The position numbers and the translations under genes are program-made. Shown here one piece after another: positions 55,456-63,998 of a stretch of DNA of 64,000 nt (position 1 is its first letter; every line of letters begins with the position of its first letter). The DNA is taken from assembly GCF_027023985.1 (NCBI RefSeq), contig NZ_JALVTW010000033.1:124001-188000 (forward strand), given 5' to 3'. The stretch is from Persephonella sp. GTDB taxonomy: Bacteria; Aquificota; Aquificia; Aquificales; Hydrogenothermaceae. The notes below the pieces were generated by a model. That model did not search any database and was not told where the DNA came from. It saw only the letters and a program-made list of their open reading frames with translations.

Positions 55456-56289
55456 TTAAGATTTTTTTATCATATCCTGAACAAATTTAGGCAGTGCAAA
55501 AAGACAAGCATATATGCTATCACAAAAGTATTTAGTTTTCAATTCCTTAACCCTTTCTGCATTTTGCGAAGTATCGGTTATATCAATAACATCAGAAGCG
55601 ATGGTAAAACTCCACATACCAGAAGGATATGTAGGCACATAAGCCAGATAGATACCAACATTTTTAAATACTTTTTTTATCTGGGAAACTGCATTTTTAA
55701 AGTATTCCTCTTGAAGCATTGGAGATTCAGTCTGGGCAACCATTATTCCGTTATCTTTTAGGGATGCTTTTACTTTTTTATAAAATTCTTCGCTGAAAAG
55801 CACCTCAGAAGCTCCTACAGGGTCCGAAGAATCCATTATTATTACATCATAGTAATTTTTCTTTTCCTCTAAAAATGCATTTCCATCTTCTATAAAGATT
55901 TTTACTTTAGGGTCTTTTAATTTTTCTGATATGGTTGGAAAATATTTTTCTGAAACAATTATCACTTCTTCATCTATTTCACATAGGTGGACTTCCTCAA
56001 CAGATGGGTGTTTTAGAACTTCTCTGACTGTTCCACCATCTCCACCACCGATAACAAGCACTTTTTTAGGCTCTGGATGCATAACCATAGCAGGATGTGC
56101 CAGCATCTCATGGTAAATAAACTCATCTTTTTCTGTTGTCTGAACCAGTCCATCAAGTATAAGCACTTTCCCAAACTGTGGCGTGTCTAAAATAACGATT
56201 TCCTGATACTTTGATTTAATTTTTTTAACTTCATCTGCTTTAAGTGTAAGACCAACACCATCTGTCCAGTATTCAGTGAACCATATCAA
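55456..56289 (-). CDS. speE: Spermidine synthase
   Basis: 277 residues. Transfers an aminopropyl group from decarboxylated SAM to putrescine (or, in thermophiles, agmatine). VLVIGGGDGGTVREVLKHPS binds the nucleoside, EIDEEVI and MDSSDPVGASEVLFSEEFY form the active site, and YHEMLAHPAMVMHP is the N-terminal family motif. TTG start, eight bases after GGAGG. Both this enzyme and BpsA release methylthioadenosine, whose salvage uses mtnB/mtnD. Confidence 0.95.
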   Translation of the reverse strand: MIWFTEYWTDGVGLTLKADEVKKIKSKYQEIVILDTPQFGKVLILDGLVQTTEKDEFIYHEMLAHPAMVMHPEPKKVLVIGGGDGGTVREVLKHPSVEEVHLCEIDEEVIIVSEKYFPTISEKLKDPKVKIFIEDGNAFLEEKKNYYDVIIMDSSDPVGASEVLFSEEFYKKVKASLKDNGIMVAQTESPMLQEEYFKNAVSQIKKVFKNVGIYLAYVPTYPSGMWSFTIASDVIDITDTSQNAERVKELKTKYFCDSIYACLFALPKFVQDMIKKS

Positions 56290-56302
56290 TATTCTAAACC
56301 TC

Positions 56303-57577
56303 CTATGGTTTTACAATTACACATCTGTATCCTGAAGGAATATATTTTTTCCATGTTTCTATTATCTGGTCTTTTGTTACCTTATTAATTCTTTGTGGAT
56401 ACTCTTTATCCATCTGATAACCTAATCCCATAGTCTCAAACCAGCCTATATACCATGATTGTTTAGCTCTTGTTTGATGTTCCATAAGGAAATGACCTAC
56501 AATTTTTTCCTTTGCTGTTTTTATCTCATCATCGGTTATCCCATTTTTTATACTTTCTACAACCTCTTCTATTCCTTTTACAGACTCTTCCGTTTTTTGT
56601 GGTGCTGTTCCAATATAAGCTATCAGTCTGCCCATATTCCTCCTTGTTGGGAAAAATGAACCCACAGCATAAGCAAGTCCTCTTTTTTCTCTAAGTTCCT
56701 GAAACAGCCTTGATGTAAATCCGTCCCCTAAAATTCCGTTTAAAACCTTCATCGCAAAATATTCTTTATCCGTTGCTGTTGGGGCTTCATAGGCAAATAG
56801 GATTGTTGATTGGGCACCTTCTCTTTTCAGGGTTTTACATTTTTTTCCTTTTAGTTTGTAGTCATAATGGGGGAATTTATACTCTTTTGCAGGTAGTTTA
56901 GCAAAAACATCCTTTATATACTTTTCCGCTTCAGTATAAGGCATATCTCCAACTATAGAAACCACAAATCTCTTACCATTTAAAAGCTGTTTCCATCTTT
57001 TTTGGATATCTTTAATAGTAATTTTTGAAACATCTTCCTCTGTCCCAAGGGGAGAATACTGGTATGGGGTTCCCTTATACATTTCTTTTCTGAGGGCATC
57101 GAAGGCATAAGAAAATCCTTCTTCTTTCTTAGCTCTTATCTGGGCAATAACATTTCTTTTTTCCATCTGAAGTTTATCTTCAGGGAAAAGAGGGTTATAA
57201 ATCATATCTTTTATAACTTCCATGCCTTTTTGAAAATCCTTTACCCTTAAAGCAAACTCTATTGTTGAGTATTCCTCTCCAACAGAAGTTGAGATATATC
57301 CTCCGCTATCTTCAAAAACTTTGTTTATCTGATAAGCAGAGAAATTTTTACTACCTTTAAGGAGAAGTGCTAACGTTAAATTTGTAAGACCTTTTTTTCC
57401 TTTAGGGTCTTCAAGGGAACCACCCTTGATAAAAACCGTCCCGGCAATAATACCTTCTCCTTCTGTCTGTTTAAACAAAATAGTTACGCTGTTTGGCAAA
57501 ATATTCTTAATCACCTTTTCCTCCCCAAAAACCGGAAGTATTAATAAAAGAAAAAACAGAAAAATTCTATATAACAT
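56303..57577 (-). CDS. Periplasmic M16-family peptidase-like protein without zinc motif
   Basis: A 424-residue protein with a signal peptide (1-18, ending PVFG) and two M16 halves. Where active M16 enzymes have GLAHFLEHMLFKGT, this protein has GLTNLTLALLLKGS (63-76): both His and the Glu of HxxEH are replaced (Asn66, Leu69, Ala70). The C-terminal half keeps LFQELREKRGLAYAVGS, the R/Y-type motif of the non-zinc partner subunit. So it should be inactive alone and pair with a catalytic M16 subunit not in this window. ATG 57577 is preferred, since GAGGTGG ends just before the TTG at 57580. Confidence 0.86.
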   Translation of the reverse strand: MLYRIFLFFLLLILPVFGEEKVIKNILPNSVTILFKQTEGEGIIAGTVFIKGGSLEDPKGKKGLTNLTLALLLKGSKNFSAYQINKVFEDSGGYISTSVGEEYSTIEFALRVKDFQKGMEVIKDMIYNPLFPEDKLQMEKRNVIAQIRAKKEEGFSYAFDALRKEMYKGTPYQYSPLGTEEDVSKITIKDIQKRWKQLLNGKRFVVSIVGDMPYTEAEKYIKDVFAKLPAKEYKFPHYDYKLKGKKCKTLKREGAQSTILFAYEAPTATDKEYFAMKVLNGILGDGFTSRLFQELREKRGLAYAVGSFFPTRRNMGRLIAYIGTAPQKTEESVKGIEEVVESIKNGITDDEIKTAKEKIVGHFLMEHQTRAKQSWYIGWFETMGLGYQMDKEYPQRINKVTKDQIIETWKKYIPSGYRCVIVKP

Positions 57578-57691
57578 CAATCCACCTCAAAACTTGAAAA
57601 ATCCTAATTTCCAACAATATTTAATCAATTAAACCACAGTTATGTGATAATATTTATTTTAAATCATTAAATCTGAAAAGGGGTGTGAAAG

Positions 57692-59020
57692 TTGTTTGAG
57701 CTTCTAACAGAAAAATTTAGTAATGTTGTTGAAAAATTAAAAAGGGTAAAAAAACTTGATGAAAAAACAATAGATGAAGCTCTTAAAGACATAAGAAGAG
57801 CATTATTAGAAGCTGATGTAAATATAGACGTTGTAAAACAATTTTTAAATGATGTTAAACAAAAATTAGTAGGTCAGGAAGTAATAAAAGGGCTTAATGC
57901 CGGTGAAACAGTAATAAAACTTATCTATGATGAACTACTGAATATATTAGGTGAAGAAGCTCCTCTTAATAAATCGGAAAAACCTCCTACAGTTATAATG
58001 CTTGTAGGTCTTCAGGGAACAGGTAAAACAACTACAGCAGGTAAACTTGCAAGATGGCTTAAATCAAAAGGATATGCAGTAGGAGTTGTATCAACAGACG
58101 TTAGAAGACCTGCAGCCGGAAGACAGTTATGCACACTTGCAGAAACTATTGGTGTTCCATGCTTTATAGATGAAGAAGAAAAAGACGCCGTCCGACTTAC
58201 AGAAAAGGTAATCCAAAAAGCTAAAGACGCAGGTTTATCACATATAATCCTTGATACAGCCGGTCGTCTTCATATTGATGAAGAATTAATGGATGAACTT
58301 GTCAAAATAAAAGAAAAAGTTAACCCTGCAGAAATCCTGTATGTTGCAGATGCAATGCAGGGTCAGGATGCAATAAACACAGCAGAGGAATTCCACAAAA
58401 GACTGGGATTAACAGGGGTAATCCTTACAAAACTGGATGGTGATGCAAAAGGTGGTATAGCCCTTTCTGTCAGAAAAGTTTTAGGAGTTCCTATTAAATT
58501 CATCGGTGTCGGTGAAAAAATAGAAGATTTTGAGCCTTTCCATCCTGACAGAATAGCTCAGAGAATCCTGGGACTTGGTGATATTCAAACCTTAATGGAA
58601 AAAATGCAGGCTGCTATAGATGAAGAAAAAGCTCAAGAAATGGCAAAAAGGGTAATGAACGCCGAATTTACCCTTGATGACCTGAGGGAACAACTCCAGA
58701 TGATTAGAAACTTAGGACCCCTTGAAAATGTATTAAAAATGATTCCAGGAATAGGTTCAAAAATAAAAGACCTTAAAGTTGACGAAAAACAGTTTATCAA
58801 AATAGAGGCTATAATTAACTCAATGACCCCTGAAGAAAGGGCAAATCCCCACATAATCAATGGAAGTAGAAAAAGGAGAATAGCAAGGGGTAGTGGAACA
58901 ACAATAATGGATGTAAACAGAGTGCTAAAACAATATAAAGAAATGAAGAAAATGATGAAAAAATTCAAAAAATCTGGTAAAATGAAACTTCCGTTCAATA
59001 TGCCTAATTTACCATTTTAA
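57692..59020 (+). CDS. ffh: Signal recognition particle protein Ffh
   Basis: SRP54 homologue, 442 residues. N domain (about 1-90), G domain (GLQGTGKTTTAGKLA, DTAGR, TKLDGDAKGG), then a methionine-rich M domain that binds SRP RNA and signal peptides (GSRKRRIARGSGTTIMDVNR). TTG start with AAGGGG upstream. Works with FtsY (3884-4798). Heads an operon with rpsP and khpA, the standard bacterial order. Confidence 0.97.
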   Translation: MFELLTEKFSNVVEKLKRVKKLDEKTIDEALKDIRRALLEADVNIDVVKQFLNDVKQKLVGQEVIKGLNAGETVIKLIYDELLNILGEEAPLNKSEKPPTVIMLVGLQGTGKTTTAGKLARWLKSKGYAVGVVSTDVRRPAAGRQLCTLAETIGVPCFIDEEEKDAVRLTEKVIQKAKDAGLSHIILDTAGRLHIDEELMDELVKIKEKVNPAEILYVADAMQGQDAINTAEEFHKRLGLTGVILTKLDGDAKGGIALSVRKVLGVPIKFIGVGEKIEDFEPFHPDRIAQRILGLGDIQTLMEKMQAAIDEEKAQEMAKRVMNAEFTLDDLREQLQMIRNLGPLENVLKMIPGIGSKIKDLKVDEKQFIKIEAIINSMTPEERANPHIINGSRKRRIARGSGTTIMDVNRVLKQYKEMKKMMKKFKKSGKMKLPFNMPNLPF

Positions 59021-59040
59021 TAACAGGAGGTAGTGAAAAC

Positions 59041-59289
59041 TTGGTAAGGATAAGACTTTCAAGAGCAGGAAGAAAGAAGCATCCAGTTTACAGAATGGTT
59101 GTAATGGATAGCAGAGCACCAAGAGAATCTAAGTATATTGACTATATTGGAACTTATGACCCAATATTAAAAACAGGAAATATTAATGTAGAAAAAGCAA
59201 AAGAATGGCTTGCAAAAGGTGCACAGCCTACAGAAAGAGCTTTAAAAATATTAAAACAGTTTGGATTGGAAGAGACAGCAAAACCTTAA
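59041..59289 (+). CDS. rpsP: 30S ribosomal protein S16
   Basis: 82 residues: VRIRLSRAGRKKHPVYRMVV and IGTYDP are the S16 signature. TTG start with AGGAGGTAGTGAAAAC upstream. Twenty bases after ffh. Confidence 0.98.
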   Translation: MVRIRLSRAGRKKHPVYRMVVMDSRAPRESKYIDYIGTYDPILKTGNINVEKAKEWLAKGAQPTERALKILKQFGLEETAKP

Positions 59290-59323
59290 TCTGAAACAGA
59301 AAATCTAAACGGAGGGAAGTTCA

Positions 59324-59563
59324 ATGAGCAAATTACAGGAACTGGTAGAGTTCGTGGCAAAATCACTGGTAGACCACCCGGACAAAGTGGAAGTTAAGGA
59401 AATTGAAGGTGAAAAAACAACTGTTATTGAATTAAAAGTTGCTCCTGAAGACCTTGGGAAAGTTATTGGAAGACAAGGAAGAACAGCAAGAGCTATCAGA
59501 ACTTTACTTGCTGCTGTTGCAAGAAAACAAAACAAAAGAGCAGTATTAGAGATTTTAGAATAA
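59324..59563 (+). CDS. khpA: KH-domain RNA-binding protein KhpA
   Basis: A 79-residue single KH domain. [16 protein letters not shown] carries the GxxG RNA-binding loop. Usual neighbour of rpsP; in many bacteria rimM and trmD follow, but here the operon ends with a terminator. GGAGGGAAGTTCA precedes the ATG. Confidence 0.94.
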   Translation: MSKLQELVEFVAKSLVDHPDKVEVKEIEGEKTTVIELKVAPEDLGKVIGRQGRTARAIRTLLAAVARKQNKRAVLEILE

Positions 59564-59571
59564 TAAATACA

Positions 59572-59585
59572 GGGGCTTTTGCCCC
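59572..59585 (+). terminator. Terminator of the ffh-rpsP-khpA operon
   Basis: GGGGCTTTTGCCCC hairpin followed by TTTTTT, 8 bases after the khpA stop. Identical in sequence to the acnB terminator. Confidence 0.92.
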
Positions 59586-59591
59586 TTTTTT

Positions 59592-59911
59592 CAGTATTGT
59601 AAGCATAAATACGGGGGAGATTTCACTTCACCTTAAACACATTCTCTGTTAATCTCAGGGGAATTTTTAACCTTATATATCCTTGAATTAAGATTTCTTT
59701 CTGTTTCAAAAAGATTTTTAAGTCTATTCGCTCTTAAAACAGTTAGCTTTATGCTTTACAAAAGTTTTGCACTATTTACAGTCTTAATCCTTGTTCGCTG
59801 TATCCCTCAGGGAAGAATTTAAGAATATATGTTGCCTGTATCTCACTGATAAAGAGAAAAAGGTTTAGGCAGTTATTTTATCCTGAAATAATTTCCCTGT
59901 TTTGGTCTATT
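59592..59911. other. Unassigned intergenic stretch of about 320 bases
   Basis: Lies between the khpA terminator and the 3' end of tsaE. No gene, tRNA fold or repeat family is recognised. A 62-codon open frame (59637-59822) lacks start codon and ribosome-binding site. Small palindromes are present (CCCTCAGGG, and TTATTT/AAATAA near 59873-59892). It may hold a small RNA or decayed sequence. Confidence 0.4.
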
Positions 59912-60370
59912 TTAACTATAAAGCGTGGAAATACATTCTTTTAGATAGTCTGCATTGATAAAATCTATATCAAACAGCCGTATTTCATCATTTTCAACAT
60001 ATATTTTTATAAAAATAACCGGTAAGTTTGTATACTGGCTTAATTCATTTTTTAGCTTTTTTTCTGCCCATTCAACAATAACAATCCCATTTCCCAAAAC
60101 ATCTGTAAAATCAAAATCCTTCACTCTATATAGATCTATGTGATATATAGGGAACTTTGATGTTTCATACTCATTCATAATTGAAAAAGTAGGAGAGTTA
60201 ACCTCATCTTCTACAGATGGGTCAATAGAAGAGACAAGATAACGGGTAAAAGTGGTTTTTCCTGCAGCCAGATTTCCTTGCAGCAATATTATCTCATTTC
60301 CTTTAAGGCAGTTTGCAAGCCTGTTTGTAAGCTGTTTAAGTTCTTTTAAAGAGTTTATCTGGACTTTCAT
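59912..60370 (-). CDS. tsaE: tRNA threonylcarbamoyladenosine biosynthesis ATPase TsaE
   Basis: 152 residues. LLQGNLAAGKTTFTRYLVS is the P-loop and SPTFSIMNEYETSKFPIYHI with the YHIDLYR motif and the late VEWAEK stretch are TsaE signatures. It drives turnover of TsaB/TsaD in t6A formation at position 37 of tRNA. The ribosome-binding site is weak. It follows the peroxidase gene after a strong terminator, so it needs its own promoter. Confidence 0.92.
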   Translation of the reverse strand: MKVQINSLKELKQLTNRLANCLKGNEIILLQGNLAAGKTTFTRYLVSSIDPSVEDEVNSPTFSIMNEYETSKFPIYHIDLYRVKDFDFTDVLGNGIVIVEWAEKKLKNELSQYTNLPVIFIKIYVENDEIRLFDIDFINADYLKECISTLYS

Positions 60371-60391
60371 AAATAGTATTTTAAATCAAAA

Positions 60392-60407
60392 AGCCCCAAA
60401 AGGGGCT
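60392..60407 (-). terminator. Terminator after the cytochrome c peroxidase gene
   Basis: AGCCCC-AAAA-GGGGCT on the plus strand; on the minus strand AGCCCCTTTTGGGGCT followed by TTTTTGATTT. It lies 7 bases after the peroxidase stop. Confidence 0.9.
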
Positions 60408-60413
60408 TTTATT

Positions 60414-61451
60414 TTAATCATGTATTTTGAGTTTTGGTTTTGGTGTATAGTCTGAAGATGGTGGGAGAACAGGCATTGTTCTTGCTTCTTTTGGAACTTC
60501 TCCTGTAAGGGATTTCAGGAATGCAACAATTTTGTCAATCTCATCATTTGTAAGTTCAATACCAAGCTGTGTTTCACCCATTATTTTAACTGCTTTTTTC
60601 AAGTCCCAAACAGAACCGTCATGGAAGTATGGATATGTCATTTCTATATTTCTGAGGGATGGAACTTTAAATACATATTTGTCTGCTTCTTTTTTAGTAA
60701 CTTTGTATTTTCCAAGGTCTGGAGTTGGATATGGTCTTACAACACCGAATTTAGCAAACATTGTTCCACCAACGGCAACACCATTGTGACAACCTGCACA
60801 TCCTTTTTCCATAAATAGTTTGAGACCTTCTTTCTCTTTTTTAGTTAAGGCATTGGTATCACCTTTCAGGAACTTGTCAAATCTTGATGGGGTAACAAGT
60901 GTCCTTTCAAATGCAGCTATTGCTTTTGCAATGTTGTCATAGGTAATTGGATTCTTGTCGCCGAATACTTTTTTAAATTCTTTTACGTATCCGGGAATAG
61001 ATTGAACCTTTTGAACTACAAAATCAGGATTTGGCATTGCCATTTCAACATGGGCAAGTATTGGACCTTTTGCCTGGTCTTCAAGGGTTTTTGCCCTTCC
61101 ATCCCAGAATTGTGCAATATGGAATCCTGCATTTAAAACAGTAGGAGAGTTTCTTCCACCTGTTCTGAATTTGTGTCCAAGTGCTGTTGGAACACCATCA
61201 ACACCATAGGTTGCAAGGTTATGGCAGGTATTACAGCTTATAACTCCACTAAGGGATAATCTTGGGTCGTAATAAAGTTTCTTACCTAATTCTACTTTTT
61301 CAGGTGTTGTTGGATTGTCTTTAGGTGCTGGAATTTCTTTTGGTAATGGTTTGAAATAAGTTCTTGCCTGTTTAAGCAGGTCTGCATCAGATGCAAAAGC
61401 AGATACTGCAACAGCTCCGACCGCAGCTATTGCTAATTTCAGGCTCCTCAT
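60414..61451 (-). CDS. Di-haem cytochrome c peroxidase (CcpA/MauG family)
   Basis: A periplasmic peroxidase of 345 residues. Signal peptide (AIAAVGAVAVSAFASDAD). Two CxxCH haem sites: SCNTCHN (about 73-77) and GCAGCHNG (about 218-222), with NSPTVLNAGFHIAQFWDGRA and TYPYFHDGSVWDL as family stretches. It reduces hydrogen peroxide with electrons from a c-type cytochrome. ATG 61451 is chosen because AAGGAGG directly abuts the ATG at 61457. An AT-rich segment (ATGATAATTATTACTATTA, 61463-61481) upstream resembles a Fur/PerR-type box. Confidence 0.93.
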   Translation of the reverse strand: MRSLKLAIAAVGAVAVSAFASDADLLKQARTYFKPLPKEIPAPKDNPTTPEKVELGKKLYYDPRLSLSGVISCNTCHNLATYGVDGVPTALGHKFRTGGRNSPTVLNAGFHIAQFWDGRAKTLEDQAKGPILAHVEMAMPNPDFVVQKVQSIPGYVKEFKKVFGDKNPITYDNIAKAIAAFERTLVTPSRFDKFLKGDTNALTKKEKEGLKLFMEKGCAGCHNGVAVGGTMFAKFGVVRPYPTPDLGKYKVTKKEADKYVFKVPSLRNIEMTYPYFHDGSVWDLKKAVKIMGETQLGIELTNDEIDKIVAFLKSLTGEVPKEARTMPVLPPSSDYTPKPKLKIHD

Positions 61452-61462
61452 TTTCATCCTCC

Positions 61463-61481
61463 TTAATGATAATTATTACTA
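61463..61481 (-). promoter_or_regulatory. Possible Fur/PerR-like site upstream of the peroxidase gene
   Basis: ATGATAATTATTACTATTA resembles Fur (GATAAT repeats) or PerR (TTATAATNATTATAA) boxes. PerR/Fur control of a peroxidase would make sense, but the match is loose and the region is AT-rich. Confidence 0.25.
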
Positions 61482-61533
61482 TTAAGTATAAAAACAAAAA
61501 AGGAAACTGTCAAGAAATATAGGAGGATTTTAA

Positions 61534-61788
61534 TTATTGGCTTTCTGTCTGTTCTTCCTGTTCTTCGTATGTAAACTCTATTTCCTGTTTTGGAATAACT
61601 GTTGTGATTGCATGTTTATATACTAAAACTTGCCTTGGACCTTCTTTTAGTAAAATTGTAAATGGGTCAAAATATCTTATTTTTCCTTCTAATTTCACTC
61701 CATTTACTAGATAGATATTTACCCTAACTCTGTTTTTTCTGATTGCGTTCAAAAATTGTTCCTGCAGTCTTCCTTTTTTCTTTGCCAT
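61534..61788 (-). CDS. hfq: RNA chaperone Hfq
   Basis: 84 residues: [20 protein letters not shown] and [20 protein letters not shown] form the Sm1 motif and [10 protein letters not shown] the Sm2 (KH-type) motif. Short acidic C-terminal tail ([11 protein letters not shown]). It is 13 bases downstream of the ADP-ribosylglycohydrolase gene. Confidence 0.96.
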   Translation of the reverse strand: MAKKKGRLQEQFLNAIRKNRVRVNIYLVNGVKLEGKIRYFDPFTILLKEGPRQVLVYKHAITTVIPKQEIEFTYEEQEEQTESQ

Positions 61789-61801
61789 TTCTTCACCTCT
61801 T

Positions 61802-62749
61802 TTAGTGTTGTGCTACTTTATAAAGTCGGTCTGCCAGTTTTACTATATCTTTATATTTTACAAGTTTTGTTTTCCATATTGCAGGAATTGTTTCCTCCCC
61901 ATTATAAGCACCTGCGAAAGCACCTGCTATTAAGCCTATTGAATCTGTATCTCCACCATAATTTCCATATGAGTTAACAGCATGGATAATTACACTTTCG
62001 GTATTTTCCGGAGTCTTTAGAAATATGAATAGAGCCTGTGATACAGCTTCCAGTGCAAAGGAACCATTTCCCAGTTCATCAATAGCATCATCATAAGATG
62101 CATCTTTATCTAAAAGTGTTTTTACCCTATCCAGATAAAATTTTGTTTCTTTTTGCTTAACAAATGTTTTTAAAAGCTCTATAAAATAACCATATTCATC
62201 TTCAAGATAAAATCTTCCCTGTAAAAGCTCTCCGATAGCAACGGCAAGTATAGAAGCTGCATCAAGAGCTATCTCATTTCTATGTGTAAGCATAACTACT
62301 GCCTTCGTTCCTTCAACAGCGAGAATAGGATTTGTGTAATGATACATTCCTATAGGAATTGCCGGTAGTGTCCCTTCAACAGAACTTCCACCTCTCCCAA
62401 TATCCCTTCCTTCTTTGAGAGCTTCTATTGCGACAAGAAAAGAAGGGTCTACATAGCTATGGAGCTCTTCCTTTTCATACCAGTCTATATATCTTTCTAT
62501 AATATCCCTTATATCTAATCTACCTTTATCTGCAAGGGATTCTGCCACAATTTTTACCAGTTCAAATTCACTGGATGTTTCTCCAGGCTTTAGAAATGAC
62601 GCCGGGGATGCTGGATGAGGTTTGCATATCTCGGTTATTTTATCTCCATAATGTAATATAACTTCATCCATAGGGATTTCTTCAACACACATCCCCATGC
62701 TATCGCCAACTGCAGCACCTACAAGGGCTCCTCTAAATTTGTTTTTCAA
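61802..62749 (-). CDS. ADP-ribosylglycohydrolase family protein
   Basis: A 315-residue DraG/ARH-type hydrolase. [20 protein letters not shown] is the N-terminal metal-site signature and [20 protein letters not shown] the second, with the aspartates binding two magnesium ions. Family members remove ADP-ribose from arginine or other sites; DraG itself reactivates nitrogenase, but no nitrogenase or DraT gene lies here. Position between lysS and hfq gives no obvious target. Confidence 0.88.
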   Translation of the reverse strand: MKNKFRGALVGAAVGDSMGMCVEEIPMDEVILHYGDKITEICKPHPASPASFLKPGETSSEFELVKIVAESLADKGRLDIRDIIERYIDWYEKEELHSYVDPSFLVAIEALKEGRDIGRGGSSVEGTLPAIPIGMYHYTNPILAVEGTKAVVMLTHRNEIALDAASILAVAIGELLQGRFYLEDEYGYFIELLKTFVKQKETKFYLDRVKTLLDKDASYDDAIDELGNGSFALEAVSQALFIFLKTPENTESVIIHAVNSYGNYGGDTDSIGLIAGAFAGAYNGEETIPAIWKTKLVKYKDIVKLADRLYKVAQH

Positions 62750-62802
62750 TTTCTTCCTCTGACTTTTTTTCTAAAATTTAAATTTAATGAGTTTGTAAGA
62801 GA

Positions 62803-62832
62803 AAGACCAGAGATTATTCTTTCTCCGGTCTT
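62803..62832 (-). terminator. Hairpin at the 3' end of lysS
   Basis: AAGACCAGAGA and TCTCCGGTCTT form an 11-bp stem with one G-T pair across the lysS stop codon. The tract after it on the minus strand (TCTCTTAC) is poor in T, so it may attenuate or protect the mRNA and not terminate. Confidence 0.4.
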
Positions 62833-63998
62833 AATGTTGGAAAGAGAATAACTTCTCTTATTGATGAACTATCTGTAAGCATCATAATAAGTCTATCTAT
62901 TCCGATACCTTCTCCACCTGTTGGAGGCAGACCATACTCCAGTGCCATAAGGAAGTTCTCATCTATATCCATTGCTTCTTCATCGCCTGCAGCCTTTTCT
63001 TTAAGCTGTTGCAGGAATCTCTCCCTTTGGTCTTCTGGGTCGTTTAACTCTGTGTATGCATTGGCAAGTTCTTGTTTATTAACGATTAATTCAAATCTTT
63101 CAACAAGGTCAGGGTCATTTCTATGGGTTTTTGCCAGTGGTGAAAGGATTTTTGGAAAATCTATAACAAATGTAGGTTGAATAAGTTCTTCTTCTATAAA
63201 GTGTTCAAACAGTTTGTCTAAAAGCTTAAGGTGTGTGAGTTCTTCTGCTCTTGGTATTCCAACTTCTTTTGCGAAAGTCCTTGCCTTTTCTTCATCAAGG
63301 AAAAATTCTTTATCTTTACCTGTTTTTTCTTTTAATGCATCAAAAAATGGTAATCTTCTAAACGGTTTTGAAAAGTCTAATTCTTGTCCCTCCCATGTTA
63401 TTTTCAGTGTTCCTACTGTATCCATAAGAATTTTTCTGAATAACTCTTCTGTCATATCCATAAGGTCATTATAATCAAGGTATGCTCCGTAAAATTCAAC
63501 CATTGTAAATTCAGGGTTATGGGTGGTATCAATACCTTCATTTCTGAAGTTTCTACCAATTTCATAAACCCTGTTAAATCCTCCAACAACAAGCATCTTT
63601 AGATACAGCTCAGGGGCTATTCTGAGATACATATCCATATCAAGTGCATTATGATGAGTTATGAATGGCTTTGCCATAGCCCCGGAAGCAACAGTTTGGA
63701 GAATAGGTGTTTCTACTTCCATAAAACCTTTGCTTTCCAGATATTCCCTTAGACTTTTTATAGCCTTTGACCTAATCTTAAAAATTTCCCTTGCTTTCGG
63801 ATTTGCTATAAGGTCAATATATCTATGCCTGTATCTAAGTTCTACATCCTTTAAACCGTGCCATTTTTCAGGTAAAGCCCTGAGTGATTTTGCCAGAAGT
63901 TGAAAATCTTTAATCTCAACTGTAAGCTCACCTGTCATAGTTCTGAAAAGCTCACCCTTAACTCCGATAATATCTCCAACATCAAGGATATTCATTGC
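62814..63998 (-). CDS. lysS: Lysyl-tRNA synthetase, class II (N-terminus beyond the window)
   Basis: Partial: the frame continues past the window edge, so the internal Met at 63995 is not the start. It covers the end of the OB anticodon-binding domain ([20 protein letters not shown]) and all of the class II catalytic domain: motif 1 region [18 protein letters not shown], motif 2 [20 protein letters not shown], and motif 3 [13 protein letters not shown]. The upstream part of the OB domain is missing from this window. Confidence 0.96.
   Translation of the reverse strand, partial: AMNILDVGDIIGVKGELFRTMTGELTVEIKDFQLLAKSLRALPEKWHGLKDVELRYRHRYIDLIANPKAREIFKIRSKAIKSLREYLESKGFMEVETPILQTVASGAMAKPFITHHNALDMDMYLRIAPELYLKMLVVGGFNRVYEIGRNFRNEGIDTTHNPEFTMVEFYGAYLDYNDLMDMTEELFRKILMDTVGTLKITWEGQELDFSKPFRRLPFFDALKEKTGKDKEFFLDEEKARTFAKEVGIPRAEELTHLKLLDKLFEHFIEEELIQPTFVIDFPKILSPLAKTHRNDPDLVERFELIVNKQELANAYTELNDPEDQRERFLQQLKEKAAGDEEAMDIDENFLMALEYGLPPTGGEGIGIDRLIMMLTDSSSIREVILFPTLRPEKE

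Noticed and set aside
59637-59822. 62-codon open frame in the gap after khpA
   Set aside because: No ATG/GTG/TTG near its beginning, no ribosome-binding site, and composition typical of translated AT-rich spacer.
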